DNA of 64,000 bases from Penelope pileata. Lineage: Eukaryota; Chordata; Aves; Galliformes; Cracidae. The stretch spans positions 703,426-767,425 of the forward strand of contig WBMW01003969.1 of NCBI GenBank assembly GCA_013396635.1, written 5' to 3'. The notes under the pieces were generated by a model that was not told the origin of the DNA, ran no database searches, and saw only the letters and a program-made list of their open reading frames with translations. Shown piece by piece: positions 46,101-59,170 of this stretch; the first letter of the stretch is position 1, and every line of letters starts with the position of its first letter. A program made the position numbers and the translations under genes.

Positions 46101-49100
46101 TCACAAAAGCAAGGAAATCCTTAAATAATGTAAATCCAGCTGTTTGAGGAGCGATGTGAGGAGGGCATATACGGTGTCATCAGGGCGCACGTGGGGTGGC
46201 AAATGAGGTGAAGGCAATCATGCATGCGTAAGGCACCAGCAGGACTGGGAGGCTCAGGTAGGTATACTCTTCCCAGCACATGTGCTTTGCATTCAAGTGG
46301 CATTATTATGTTTGTACAAAGGGCTTGCAGGACAGTACAAAACAGCTACGGTGTGGGTTTTGCCTCAGGTCAGGGGCTGAGCCCTGCAGGGGCCCTTAAT
46401 CCACCACCCACTTACTGGAGAGCTGCTCTGCATCCTGAGGCTGCTGTCCCAGCAAGACATGAGGGACCCCTCGTGGAGCTCCGAGCATCCCTGTGCTCAG
46501 GCTGGGCTGGGCCACGTCTGGGAGGGGAGCCATGGGGCTCCTGGTGGCCCTGCAACCCTCTTCCCATCCCTGCTTATCTCCCCTTCAAACAGAAGGGCCC
46601 TCCTTGATGCAGCGGCTCCCGGTGCAGAGGCCAAGCAGTGCCTTTGATCATCCTCACTGCTGATGCATCTCTGCCTCTCTTCCTGTTCCATCTTTCTGGA
46701 TGTGGGGAGGAGCGTGCAGTATTCAGCTTCAGAAATTCAACTCCCTTTAAAATCGATGTGTCTGTCCACTGCAATATTAAGGATGCCTATCAGTCACTTG
46801 TGGAGCAGAAAGCAGGACGTGTCCAGGAGAGGCAGGCAGCTATTCAGTTCCATTAGAGGCCAATAAATGAATGATAGATTGTCTGGTAGAGTGATCTGGG
46901 CTATCAGATGTCCTGCTGTACTAAGGAAGCGCCAAGCCTCGTTTCCTGCTGAGAGGAGGCCCCCATGCAAGCAGCACGACCTGCCTGCTGAGGTATTTCC
47001 AACTGCTGCACACCACTTCCATGGGTTCTGGTGGAAAACTTGGCCTCCCTCTCCCGTGGCTGCAGTCCTTCATAATTGCCTTCAGTGCTCTTTTTCCCAG
47101 GATACTGATGAGGCATTGTGACACAATCAGCAGATTTGCTTATGAGTTAGGAAACAAGCTGGTCCACCATCATTTCTATTTAACATGGCTATGGCATGTG
47201 GACTTTGTGGAGAAGGAATGCTGTCCTCTTCTATATGGTGACAGAGACTGTTAGAGAAGCAAATCCGTAGCAAGGGAGGAAGAAAGCTGACTTAATTTTT
47301 TCACTGTTTACTAGACATCCCTTTTCCATGAGTGGTTCTCTGTAAGCACTCAGCAAGTGATTTCTGAAGGGAAGAGTGCCAGGGGTGCCTCCTGAACACT
47401 GTCTGTTAAAGTCCTTCACGAAAGAAGTACAAATCTGATCCCGTAGATATAAAACTGAGCTGGACTGAACTAGCCCAGCACACCTCATATATTTTTGAAT
47501 TTACTGGGAGGCTGAAAGACAGGGAGGCAGTTCATCTCCACGCAGACACATGCTTGTTGGTGTGAACAGCCTGTCCGTGTTTCGAAGCTAGCACAAGACA
47601 AACTGCTCCAGGGTGAGCAGAGTCGGCACAGACTGTTTCCTGTGTTCACTTCCTCTGTACAAATTCCAGTGTGGTTGGTCTCTCCTTGAAATCCTTCCAC
47701 TCCCTCTCACTTCATTTTCTGGTTGCCCCCTTCTGCAGCTGGGTTGTCCTGGAGAAGTCTCTCCCTCTGCCAAGGGCATTAAGTTGGCTGATGGGTTCAA
47801 ATGTTACTACAGGGGATTGGTAGGCAGCACAAGTCTCAGTTTGGATAAAAGAAGGATAACATTCTCCAGGAAGAAATCACTTTAGAAACCTCCATTCATT
47901 CATTGAGTGAAACATGGTTCAAGCCAGGCCTTCCTAGGCAATGCTCTTCCTCATAAAAAAAATGAAAGAACATCCCTGCATTGCAGGCACAGTTACCACA
48001 TGAGGCTGAACCTACTGACTCTGTTTGATGTTGTAGGGACATACACGTTATCTAGCATATATATTGGCTAGCAGTAACCTGCAGAAGAAAAGGACCTTAA
48101 AATTATTCATAACATAGAGACTGTAAAACCATGAGTTCAATGCATCTGGTGTCCATTTGGGAGTGTAAGAGAATGGCAGAAATCTCACTCAAAGGGGCTT
48201 GAACTTCAAAGGGGCCAAAACTATTCTGGATTTCAACAGGCAAATCAACTCTTTGGAGCATTTTCCTTCATAGCTGCACCTGCAAACTCCTGTAGTCAAT
48301 TCCCTTCATACAGCCCAAGCTCACTGGTCCTTGAACACTGCACATATGTGTGGATGTGCACATGGAGATGTAGATGTCCTGTGTGTTCCTACATCAGACA
48401 TGTACTTGTGCCAGCACCAGATCCTGTATCAGACCTCATCGGGATCAATGGGTTTGCTTTCTCAGTTCAGTGGAAGTGACTCTGGAATTGGAGTCCAGAA
48501 CTTCAGCATTTCCATAGGTAACCACTTTCAGCTTTTTTGTATTGACTGCTTTGGAGGTGGATATCTCTATTTCCACCCAGGAAGAAGGAAAGAGGATCTG
48601 TTTCCTCCTGATATGGAATGAGAACTCATTTTCTCCATGTGAGCAGTTCTTGCTTTGTGTCTGTATTGCTTCTTTCTGCAGTGACACTGCTTAAAGTGTA
48701 TAATGTATTAAGCCACAACTTTCTAAATGAATGAGATATCACCTCAGACAGCCTTAGAGCTCCTTACTGGCAACCTAAGAAACCAGACATTATTTATAAA
48801 TGAAAGCAAAGTAATCGATAGCAGCAATACAGACTGGGTGTTGAGTTTCCCTTTCTGAAATTTCCAGCATTGCTGTGCTTCACACATCTCAGAGTTGGCT
48901 GCTACGGGGATATTTAGCTGAACTAATAATTCATCCAAAATGAATTTTATTTTTATTCACTATTTGCTATCTAAGGGGTAGGATACTTGTGGTACTTTGG
49001 GATTTTGGGTCCCTTTGCTCCTCTAGAGAAGTCTGGCACCAGCCAAGCTCTTTTCTTTCTTGTTTCCCCACTTCTAGACCAGTCTCTTACTCGACAGGTG

Positions 49101-52100
49101 CTTGCCAGTCCTTCCCCCTTCATAACCTGTAATATGAACAGATGGATTTATCATCTCTTTCATTTCTTTCTTTCTTCTGCTCCAGACCCCAAATGATGGC
49201 CTGATCATCTTCCTGGCAGCAAGGGCCAGCTGTCTCCTCAGCCGTTGAACAAGAAATGCATTTCCTTCAGAGACTTACCGGGGCAGTCCCTGCCTGGCTG
49301 CTTGCAGGGAAGCATGGGGACTTTCAGAAGGCAGCTTACAGTGCCTTCACTGTTGGTCCTGCTGAGCTATTTGAAGAACGTCATCGCACACAGGCCGTGC
49401 TGGTTTAGGGTCTTCTTCCCCTGAGGCAGAGCTTGGACCACCAGCACCTATAGGAACTGCTCCTGCTCTTGGCTGGTGTCAGACCTCACCAAGCCAGAGC
49501 TTCAGGCAAGAGACGAATGGCACTAGGAGAAGCGGAGCTGCCCAAATCCCCCAAAGGGTTGCAACTGAAGCTGACAGAAAATAATTCGGGACCTTGAGGC
49601 AGGTCTGATGCAATTACAGAGAAGCAATGCGAGAGATGAAAAGCAGATAAGGGAAGCGATGGAGCGTGATCAGAAGCAGCGGTCAGTAATCAGATAGGAT
49701 GCACAATTAGGAGCGGCTGTTCTGCAATACCAGGTGGAGGAGGGGGCATAATCCAATTCCAGAAGCACTGCCAGAGCACCACAGCACTCTGCCTGCCATT
49801 TATTTAAGCTGCAGGAGAGCAGTACCACACGCAAATCATCATTATAGAAAAGAAGCTTTCATTTCTCTCTTGTTCACTGTGCAATTAATTAAAAAATCAT
49901 CTTTTATTTGTAAAGTCACCACAAGGTTGGGGTCAATTTATGTCTTGCTGAAAGCACAGTCGTTATTTGAGGAGTTAAAAAGCTGCAGCATTTATTGCCT
50001 GTCTCCCTTTGTGCTCTCCCTAAATCTTCCCTCTGGCATTCCCCCTCCTCTGCTGAGGTCTTGCCTTGGCCCCTCGCTCCCATATGACACATCCCAGCAG
50101 CTGCCCACAACCTCCAGCCCTGCTGGGATGTTTGTGTCCCATTTCTTTTCTTTCCATTCGTCTTTCCCCATTTTTAAGATCTCCTGAAAGCAGGCACCGG
50201 TCCTTCTTTTATCCTCCCTCATACGAGAAGCCAGGACGTGCTGGGTGCTGTGTGAACAGCACATACACTGCAGACCGACTGTGCCTATCCTCCTAGAGGT
50301 GTCATTCATTGAAATGGAAAGGATAGAGGTTTCCAAAAGCAACCGTCATGTATAAATACACAAGCAGGTAATATTAAGATTAAAGACTTGATGCCTGTTA
50401 TTTGGTAGGGAAAATACAGGATGCCGTATAGCAGGAAATTTTAAACAGTAAGAAAACTGCAGCTCATGAATCAGCAAGTAGCTTGTAGTTAAAAAATAAA
50501 TCTAAGTAAGAAGTAAAAAATGGAACAAAGTGCTCTAGGAAGGAATTGCTTAGTGTTTATTTATGGTGCACTGCAGTTAAAAGGGCAAAAGAAATGGCAG
50601 GCATTTATGTCCACAGCAAAATTGAATGCCCACATGCATGCATGTGAATTGTTTGCTGATAATTAAAAGTCTCTGAAAGCTGGGTAAGATGAAGCTTTGT
50701 TGCCAACAGGTGGCCATTATCTTCCAGACTGATTAAGGCAGTTTTGTTCAACTGTGTGAAAGTCCTCTAGATTTATGAGGATTCTGTAGTAATTAAAATT
50801 ATTAATGCTTGTGTACAGAAAGAACAACCTAAATACATCAGAAGTTAGAATGATGTACACTTTTATTTGACCACTTTCAAAAATTACTTTCATTAGAGCA
50901 GGAATGTTGGTCTCAGCTCTTGCTTCGTTTTCACGGCTTATCGTGTTTTATTACTGTTTTACAAGTTTACCATTCTTTTTTCAGTGAGGTGAAAAGTGGC
51001 CTTGTGCTCGTCATGGACAAACACCATGCCCATGAGCATGACAGAAAGCTGATAAATACCAGATTTGAACATTAGTTCCACCCACACTAATACGGGTGTT
51101 TGCCCATAAGCTGAAGATCGTACAAGTTCTGCCCAGGTTGACTTCAGACGTCTGTTACAGAGGCAGCCCAGGGACTATGATGCAGTGTGTACCGTTAGGC
51201 CTTCTCACATGGAATCCCAAATGTCAGGCACATTGAGAAGGACCATGGAGAGTGATCTATAGCAATCAACTCCAAGATCTAGATATATCCTAAATGGCTG
51301 CGGGCAGATGCCTCTTTCCATTTAGTCTCCTTTTTGGCCACAGGAAGGATTTGGCTTTGTAGGTCGGGTTTTGTAGTCACTTTCTCTGACATGACAGGTT
51401 ACAAACCCAGTGGTATTTCTTCTCTCTCTTACTATAGAGGAACCAAAAAGAGGCTGAGTTTCTGCTCAGGGAGCTTAGTGCCTGAGACTCATTCCAAAGG
51501 CACCCAGGAGAGAGAAGATATATGTATTTATGCATCCCACCATGTCAAGGGCCACTGGGGACCTGGGTTAATGGCACACCCATCAGTAATGGTGGGTATT
51601 GACAGCAGCCCTGTCACACTCATCTGCTGCTAACAAAACAAGTATAGGATTTGAGGGAATAATTGCCAGGAACCCATGAAGAGAGTTAATATATGGGTAT
51701 AAACAACACCTGGAAAAGCAGCTTTTTGAAACCCAGGTCTTTAAACATCACACTATTTCTTAAATGCAGATATTAAATAACTCATACTTGTATTGCAGTT
51801 AACAAGCAACTTCTGTTGGTGCGCCGAGTTAGGCAGTGTGGTCAGGAAACTTGTGCTTAATTTGAACCCTGAATGCCCCGAATACTCCACTTGTTTGTTT
51901 GTTTGCTTGCTTTGTGTGTGTGTGCAGGTTTTGTTTTTTTTTTTCCTTAACTGTGTGAATTTCTGTTTCCCAAAGATTGTGACTTCAGGCTTAGCTCATC
52001 TGACTTTGCTAACCTGAACTGTGCCAGATTCTGACATCATGTATAAAAGCTTTCTACAGATATAGGAAGGGCTGGACTCTAGATCTCAAATTATCCTAAG

Positions 52101-55100
52101 TGTACTGTCAGGATAGAGAGCCCTTGGGTCTCATGCCACGTCCCTTGTGCATGCCAGGCTGGCATTATGCTCAGCAGGAATTTGGACACAGAGGAAATGT
52201 AAAATCAAGGTCCATAAAAGCAGACTTGTTTTAGGATGTAAGTGCTCCCTAGTGACTAAAACATAACTTTGGAAATGTACATCTATAATCTCTGCTCAGA
52301 AAGCCCTCAAGAGATTATAAAGTGGATCAGTAAACTTAGTCTTTACTAAAGGAGTTACACAGAGAGAAGAGTGCCTTTACTTGAAAGAACCTAAATTAAA
52401 ACTTAACAGCCAAATGAAAGCCCATCTGAAAGTTTCAGTGCTTACAGCCCATAGAAGCTGACTCTACTTTTGACCACTTCTGTTACTGGCACTGTAGAAG
52501 TGCGTGATAGGGAGACTGGTTTCCTGCTCCTCTTCTAGTTCTCCTATCTGCTTTCAGCTGTGCATAGGCAAAGAAGACAGCTATTGTTTTTTCTATCCAG
52601 CACTGCAGCTTGTTTGCTGAGGAGGAATAAAGCAGATAATTAAAAGGTGGCTGTCTTCAGTGGCTGCACTCAGTTTGAAACTCCTCCTGAGCAACTGCAG
52701 CTCTCCAGTCATTTTGTCACCTTTTGAACTGCAGCACCGAACCGTCACCCTTCAGCTCCCTTGCGCCACTGCCAAAGCTGGCAGAGCTTTCTTCCAGGGT
52801 AACAGGCAGTTCTGCATAAAAGAGAGCAAGTGAGACAGAAGGGCTTTGATTTTGTCCTCCTGCCACTTCAGTTCAGTGGGATCAGCAGAGTCCTTCAGGA
52901 ACATCCTCTTCATCTCTGCCAGCTCCTTGCATTTGGTTTCTTAAGGGGAGTCCATAGAAAGGAAAGATGGAGATTTGTCACTGGGGATGAATGCCTCGCA
53001 TACATCAAATACTAGTCTGACTCACGGTCACTCTAATCCAATCTGAACTTCTGTTCACAGCTTAAATCTTTTCAGAGAAGTTTCTCTTTTTTTATTTTTT
53101 TGTGCATACTGTCCCTCACTGTGGAGAATATTATCCTCCCGGTCTTTCCACACAAGCAACAGGGACTCTGTTGCTTAAGAGACAGCTTTGAGGTCAGGAG
53201 AAACATCTGTAACTGACAACTGAAGGAGACAACAGTGAGGGACAGAAGGAGCCTAGAAGTGATGTGTGCTCCTTAGACCAAGTTTATTACTATCATTAGC
53301 ATTAGAAGATGATATCTTCACAGAAAAGTTCATTTGGACTACTGAGATCAGAGGGCTAAAGGAGGAAAAAGAGGAAGACAAATGTGTGTAAAGTGTTCCC
53401 CTTACCTTCTCTGAACATAAGGGCCTTGAAGTTGAAAAAAAGGAGAAGAGGAAAAGGAATACACTTCAAAAATCCTTGAGACATAATGTTGTTTTGTACA
53501 TTTTTTTCTTTGTGCAATGTTTTGGGCAGCAGTGGCTCTGCATCTTTTCTCCACTATCTGGATGTCTAAACCTCCATGGCAGCAAGCTGTAGTCCATCTT
53601 CTGGGCAGTTAAACTCCCCAGTAGAGAGTCGTGGTCCACCAGCTACTTTTAACTCTCTTTCTGTTATTGATAATTTAGTATTTTACAAAACAAAGTGACT
53701 GGAAGACTCTAAACTGCTGCTGAAAGCGTCTTGGCCCTAAAGGTAGAGAATGCATTTTAAAACCTGTCACCCTTTTTTATTTCAACATCTCTCCTTATCT
53801 CCACAGGCTGCCCATGTCACCACATGCACCATTAATTCCGGTACTTTCAAATCAAGCAGAAAAAATAAACCCGGCTGCAGCCCTTCCTTTGTGCTGCCAT
53901 AACGAACCAGGCTAGGAATTTGGAAGATAAAGTACTGACATTCTAACTTTTCATTGAACACTTTCTTCCACACAGAAGCATCAACAGGGAACGCAGCATC
54001 ATCTTTCTTTTTAAAGTGAAAGACCAAGTTCCTCAGCTTTGTTTGAGCCAGCATATATGCAGCCATAAGTGGGACGGTGTAAAGGTGGCCCCTTCTAGGG
54101 TGATGCAGAAGGAGGCTGAAAGGTACAACTTAGCTAAAGCAGGGGCTGGTCTAAGTCACTGTGCTAGCCCCAAGGCACTGTGATGCTGCCAGAGAGCCAC
54201 CTTGACTGTGATACCCAGAGCTCACTTGCAGTTTGCTTACCCTTCACTGTTTTCAGCTATATGTGGTTCACTCCCTTCACTGCCTTATTTTGCCAGCCCA
54301 GGAATCCTTATCTCTCCAGTGAGGTCACACTTAACATCTTCCAGAAGGACTCAACCTCTAAGTCACGTTTTATGTCCTTTTGTCTGATACATCTTCAAAT
54401 CTCTATTTAATCCTAAACACTATATTTCAAAAATTGTCAAGTTTCTTCTCTTCTGTGTGAAGTAAATGCTGCACTTCTGATGTTTTCAATGGACACGTAC
54501 ACTGGAAGAACATTGAGACTGCACTACAGTAAGTGCCCATCATCTTACTCTCCTCTAAATAATTACCTGAGTGGTTCCTAAGGACCTTCAAGAGGGAGAA
54601 AAAGACCCATCCTCTACCGCTGCAATACCTCTCCATGGCTGGTGAAATGCCTTCCACAGTGAGCAGCAAGGGCTGACCCACGTGTCTCTGCTCACTTTCT
54701 CCCTCTGCCATCTTCTTCCTAGTTGACCAAACTATCACAACTGACCAAATGATCACATTCTCCAAACTTTGCTGTTTTCCTTACCAGTAAATTTTTGATA
54801 CAGTAGAAACCACAGTGCATATCAGAATATTAATCTAATTTCGTATTTCATTGTCCAGAGTTTCTGAAGAGTACTGTGTGTTATCAAAGTGTGAGGAGTT
54901 GGCAAAGCAATTATGAGATCAGTTTGACAAATGTTGGAGTACCTAACAACTCTTGAGGGAATTCTTGGTTGGAACTTGCCTCTTGTCTTTCCTCAGTTGC
55001 AATTAAACTGTAAAACAGTCTGTCAAGGAGCAGAACCTCATAACTGAGACTTTAAACCTGAACTGAGCAAAGCTGTTGAGTACACACTAGGGGAAACAAC

Positions 55101-57163
55101 CTTGCATGAGAAGAGAAAGGTGCGAGGAGTTCTTTTCCATCATTGAGATTGCATTATACATTGTCTGTGACTTTAACAGTGTCTACCACAGTAGAACTGA
55201 AGGGCACCTTCACTAAATTAGGCACCAGCTGATACGAGGAAAGGTACAGGATGCCTCGCTTACTTTTGGGCTTAAAAAAAAATTAAAATGGATAGCATAA
55301 TTTGCAGTACTGTCAAAGGATTTTTTACAGATGCTTTGAGATAGGCAAAATAATTAATCAAACGCATTTACTACTTAGAAGTGTATTTGAAGGTGTGCCT
55401 GTTAAAACAATATCAGCACCACATCCACATTTCAGACTGATTTATTCTTTTGACAATGATGTAGATATTTTTGAAATTTTCTAGAGGGGTTTCTGTAACA
55501 TGCATTCCAAAAGTTGACTATCTGTCTCTTTTTGGACTGATAGAGGTACAACCATATACTTACATTTTTACCTCTGTACAAATGTAGAGTTTGCAAAACA
55601 GAATAAGGTGGTTTTGTTTTTGTTTGGTCCCACTTCTGAAGTGCTACTGTTGCTGCATTTCAAGCACACTTTCACTGATCATCTTGCAGAGGTACACATT
55701 CAATGACTTTTGGTATCATGTAGCAATTGTTTTGCTTTGTAAGGGCAAAGCACCTTTCCTCAGGTACATTATCCTATGGCTCTAAATACACCTGACATTT
55801 AACTTTTATGTTTTTTAGCTCTTTTCAGTTTGCTTGTCACTCCCATTGAGACATCCCACCCCACATTCACATAGATGCTGTGAATCAAAAAAGTTTATAG
55901 AGTTCAAAAACTGGTTACACAAGTTAATGGATGAAAAGGTTATTGAAGGCAATTAAACCCACTTTTGGCACACACGTACCTGTGCGTCATTTATTTATCT
56001 TGGATACCTTTAAACATTGTTTTATATATAGCTACATCTCCTTGAGTCCCTTTTTTAGCTGGCACATTCTTTTAAATCTTCTGCTAATAAAAACAAAGCA
56101 AAACAAAAAAGCAGCACAGCAAAACAAAATACGCCTTGGAAACTGGCTGGAGCCAGGAAGCAGAATTTTTGAAGTGAATTGTCCAGCAATTGTCTTTTAA
56201 TAGCCAATGACTATCTGCCTCATGGTTAATTACCTTGTACCTTTTTTTCACTTCCTGCGTGATTTCCTTAGCATGTCCAGCTGAATTAAAGCAATGTATT
56301 CCTAGAGGAATAGTACCAGTAACCATGCCAATAAATACGATTTATAAATGATGAACAAAGGAATTCTTCTTACCTTGTTGTCATAATCCTGTGTCACTGG
56401 GAGATCTGGCTAATTAAGAGTCCAGAGTTTAGCCTCAGCAGTGACTGGTTGACTTGTTTTCAGTTAGGAGTTCAAACAATGAGAGGAGGAGACAAGCCCT
56501 AAATTTTTTGAGGAATACAAAAGCACTCTAAGTATTACAGTGAAGAATTAAGAGCATCAGGGTCATAGAGGAAATATCTGCTGAGAGCAGAAGTCATAGA
56601 GAAAAATCGTGAAAGCTTTTGTCCTTTGAACTTTATTAAAAACAAATAAACCTTTCCCAAAAGACACTGCCACCAACAACAAAAGCCCACAATGTGTTTT
56701 CAGAAAGGGTTACAAAGAAAATAACTCTCACAAGTGAAAGAAACTGATACAGGGGGACTTAGACCAGATCTTTCTACAGAGATACGGTGTAAATGACAAT
56801 ACTACAGAAGGGATGAAAAGAGCAGCTGGAGTTTCATGTCCTGGAAGATGGAAGGTGCTGAGGTCCTTCCTTCGACTGGTACTATCACATTGTCACTGAT
56901 GGCATCGATGGGGCACAGGGTATTTTAAATTTGCAGAGGGCATAAAGTTGGGAGAAAGTGTTGAGTATGTTGGAGGAAGTATGCTGGTAGACAGTCTCAG
57001 AATTCAAAATGATCTTGAATATTGTCCAGCCTTCAGGCATCATCCGTTCAGAAAGATGTGGCCAACACAGAGTGTGACAATGCAGAGATTAGGGGAGAGT
57101 CCACTAGCCGAGAAAACATGACATGTACAATGCATGACATCTCACTTTCACTAAAAGAAATCA

Positions 57164-57490
57164 GAGAATCATAGAATCGATAAGGTTGGAAGAGATCTCC
57201 AAGATCATCTAGTCCAGCCATCAACCCATCGCCACCATGTCCACTGAGCCGTGTCCCTCAGTGCCACATCTCCACGTTTCTTGAGCACCTCCAGGGACAG
57301 TGACTTCACCACCCCTGGGCAGCCTGTTCCAATGCATTACCACTCTGAGAAGAAGTTTTTCCCAATATCCAACCTGAACCTCCCCTGGCACAACTTGAGG
57401 CCATTCCCTCTTGTCCTATCACTGTTACCTGGGAGAAGAGGCCAACCCCCACCTCACCACAACCTCCTGTCAGGTTGTTGTAGAGAGCGA
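57164..57490 (-). repeat. CR1 LINE 3' end (minus)
   Basis: The plus strand reads AGAATCATAGAATCGATAAG, GTTGGAAGAGATCTCCAAGA, CCACCATGTCCACTGAGCC, then GAGCACCTCCAGGGACAGTG and CTTGAGGCCATTCCCTCTTG. This is the subfamily with the GATCATCTAGTCCAGCCATC 3' end. Confidence 0.92.
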
Positions 57491-58261
57491 CAAGCTATAA
57501 ATGTTTTATAGCTGTAAATATGTGATTTGTACCATCACCTTTTCTGTCTTCATGACCCATTACTTTATTAATCTCTATTAATAACTAGTAATTAATGGGC
57601 AGTGCAAATGCTACCTCTGTCCTTGTTTTTCCCCTTTCTACACAGACTACAGCCTTCAGCCCCTGTAGGTCAGAGGACACAAAGAGAAAGCAGTGGCTTT
57701 GACTTGGAGTGGACACAGCTTGTGGTTGCCCTTAGTTTCTGGCTTACATGACTTCACAGACAAGGGTTGGCATCTGAGAAAGTTGTCTCCTTTCATGTAA
57801 ATATTTCCTGGGGAAATATGTGAAAGAAAAAGTTAAATACATGTAAATGTACACATTTAGAGGTTTGAGCAAACGGAAAACATGGACATTAACCAGAGAG
57901 GTTTATGTTTGTTCCAAGCTGAGAAATGCTTTAATGTAAGCAAAGGGCTTGGCACCCTGTCAAAAATACTGTCCACAGAGAACATGCTCTTATGTTCTCT
58001 GGTGGGGAGAACTCCTGCAAAAGGAACAGCAGGCACCTAGATGGTGTTGGCTGTTTCTTCACAGCTGTTCCCAGGCTCTTTCTGACAGAAGTTGCACCTG
58101 AACCCTGTGGCTGGCAATGTAAGAGCAGCAGGCAGCATTCCTGTGCAGAAGTAGGGTGAGCAGCAGGACCTGCTGCGGGGTGAGAACCAAGATCGATGGA
58201 CAGAGCCAGCGAGGTTGGAAAAATGATAGATACTGCCTGTCTTAGCCTATGCCTACTTTAA

Positions 58262-58425
58262 TCATAGAATTGTGGAATCCTTAGGGCTGGAAGGGACCTA
58301 TAAAGGCCATCTAGCCCATCTCCCCTGGAATGAGCAGGGACACCTACAGCTAGAGCAGGGTGCCCAGAGCCCCGTCCACCCTCACCTTGAGTGTCTCCAG
58401 GGATGGGGCTTCTACCACATCTAAC
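58262..58425 (-). repeat. CR1 LINE 3' end (minus)
   Basis: The plus strand reads TCATAGAATTGTGGAATCCT, GGGCTGGAAGGGACCTATAA and GAGTGTCTCCAGGGATGGG. It is a different CR1 subfamily from its neighbour at 57,164, and lies 440 bases ahead of the CpG-rich promoter. Confidence 0.88.
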
Positions 58426-58869
58426 CCGTATGTCAGAGATTCCTGTTTTTGCTACTCATTTTATTAATATCTCTGGTTGCTGTGGCATTTTATTTCTGAT
58501 CGATACTGATTTTTTTATTTTTATTTTTTTAAAAAAAGGGAAAACTGTAGGGAAAGGTTTATAATTCTGAACACCTGGTGACAAATTCAGCCCCTGCCAT
58601 AGACCAAGAATGAATGAAGAAGTGAAGCCAAGCCTGGGACACGGTCAGAACATCTGACGAGAGAAGCTACTGGCTGCTGCACAGAGACTCAGCACCTGCC
58701 TCTCTCCCCCAGAGAGCAGCTGGAGGATGAGCTCTTCAGGGTACACTGCGAGCCGCGAGGAGAGGGGTGCCTGGCTGAAACACACAGGGCGCTGCGCCTC
58801 TGAGAGGAGAAACCGGCAGGCAGCGTAGGGATGAACATGCACTTGGAGCACACCTAAAAAACTTTGTGC

Positions 58870-59170
58870 CAGCTCCCGCCGCTTCACGCCACAGGTCGGC
58901 CGGCTGGGGACAGCGCCGGGGCAGCGCCTGAGGGACGCCCGTTGNTGGAAGATGATGGCTCCGGCGGCCGCCTCCGCGGTGGCGGGCCCGCTGGCCCTGC
59001 TGGACCCCACAGGTGAGCCCCGGCCCGCGCCCCCGCGTTCCGCTGTGGTTACCGAAGCGCTGCGCTGGTGTTGTGGCAGTGAGGGGAACGGCTTCGCTCC
59101 CTCCGAGGAGGGGACGGGGATACTGCTGTGCGGGCTGGGGTGCGGGCGGGTCGTGCGTGTGCACCCCGGG
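58870..59170 (+). promoter_or_regulatory. TMEM255B: CpG-rich promoter of the TMEM255B-like gene
   Basis: A clear local rise in G+C and in CpG count (CCGCCGCTTCACGCC, GGTCGGCCGGC, CCGGCGGCCGCCTCCGCGG) in an otherwise AT-leaning area, with no TATA box. It spans the first coding exon. One N at 58,945, seven bases ahead of the first ATG, lies in the likely 5' UTR. Confidence 0.65.
58952..59012 (+). CDS. TMEM255B: First coding exon, probable TMEM255B
   Basis: ATG at 58952 (or a second ATG in frame at 58955, with A at -3 and G at +4) opens MMAPAAASAVAGPLALLDPT and one more base, followed by the donor GTGAGC. Human TMEM255B starts MQPPVPGPLGLLDPAEG; the shared GPLxLLDP, the split codon after it, and the human order TFDP1-ATP4B-GRK1-TMEM255B all support the call. 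TMEM255B is a four-span membrane protein of unsettled function. The next exon (membrane span 1, RRKKTSLWF in human) was not found in the remaining 5 kb. The match covers few residues, so this is probable, not certain. Confidence 0.62.

Larger units (their letters stand above)
31352..58860. other. Gene-poor interval, about 27 kb
   Basis: No exon of any recognised family was found on either strand between ATP4B and the CpG-rich promoter near 58,870. It holds CR1 copies (listed separately), AT-rich tracts at about 33,241-33,370 and 40,683-40,805, GC-rich sequence at about 34,900-38,000 with long chance ORFs, and pyrimidine-rich stretches near 44,640-44,830. By human synteny GRK1 would be expected here, but its long first exon is not seen. 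Confidence 0.6.

Noticed and set aside
53782..54066. 94-codon minus ORF with protein-like composition
   Set aside because: No domain recognised, no clear splice sites in frame with any neighbour, and no second exon found. Left unannotated.
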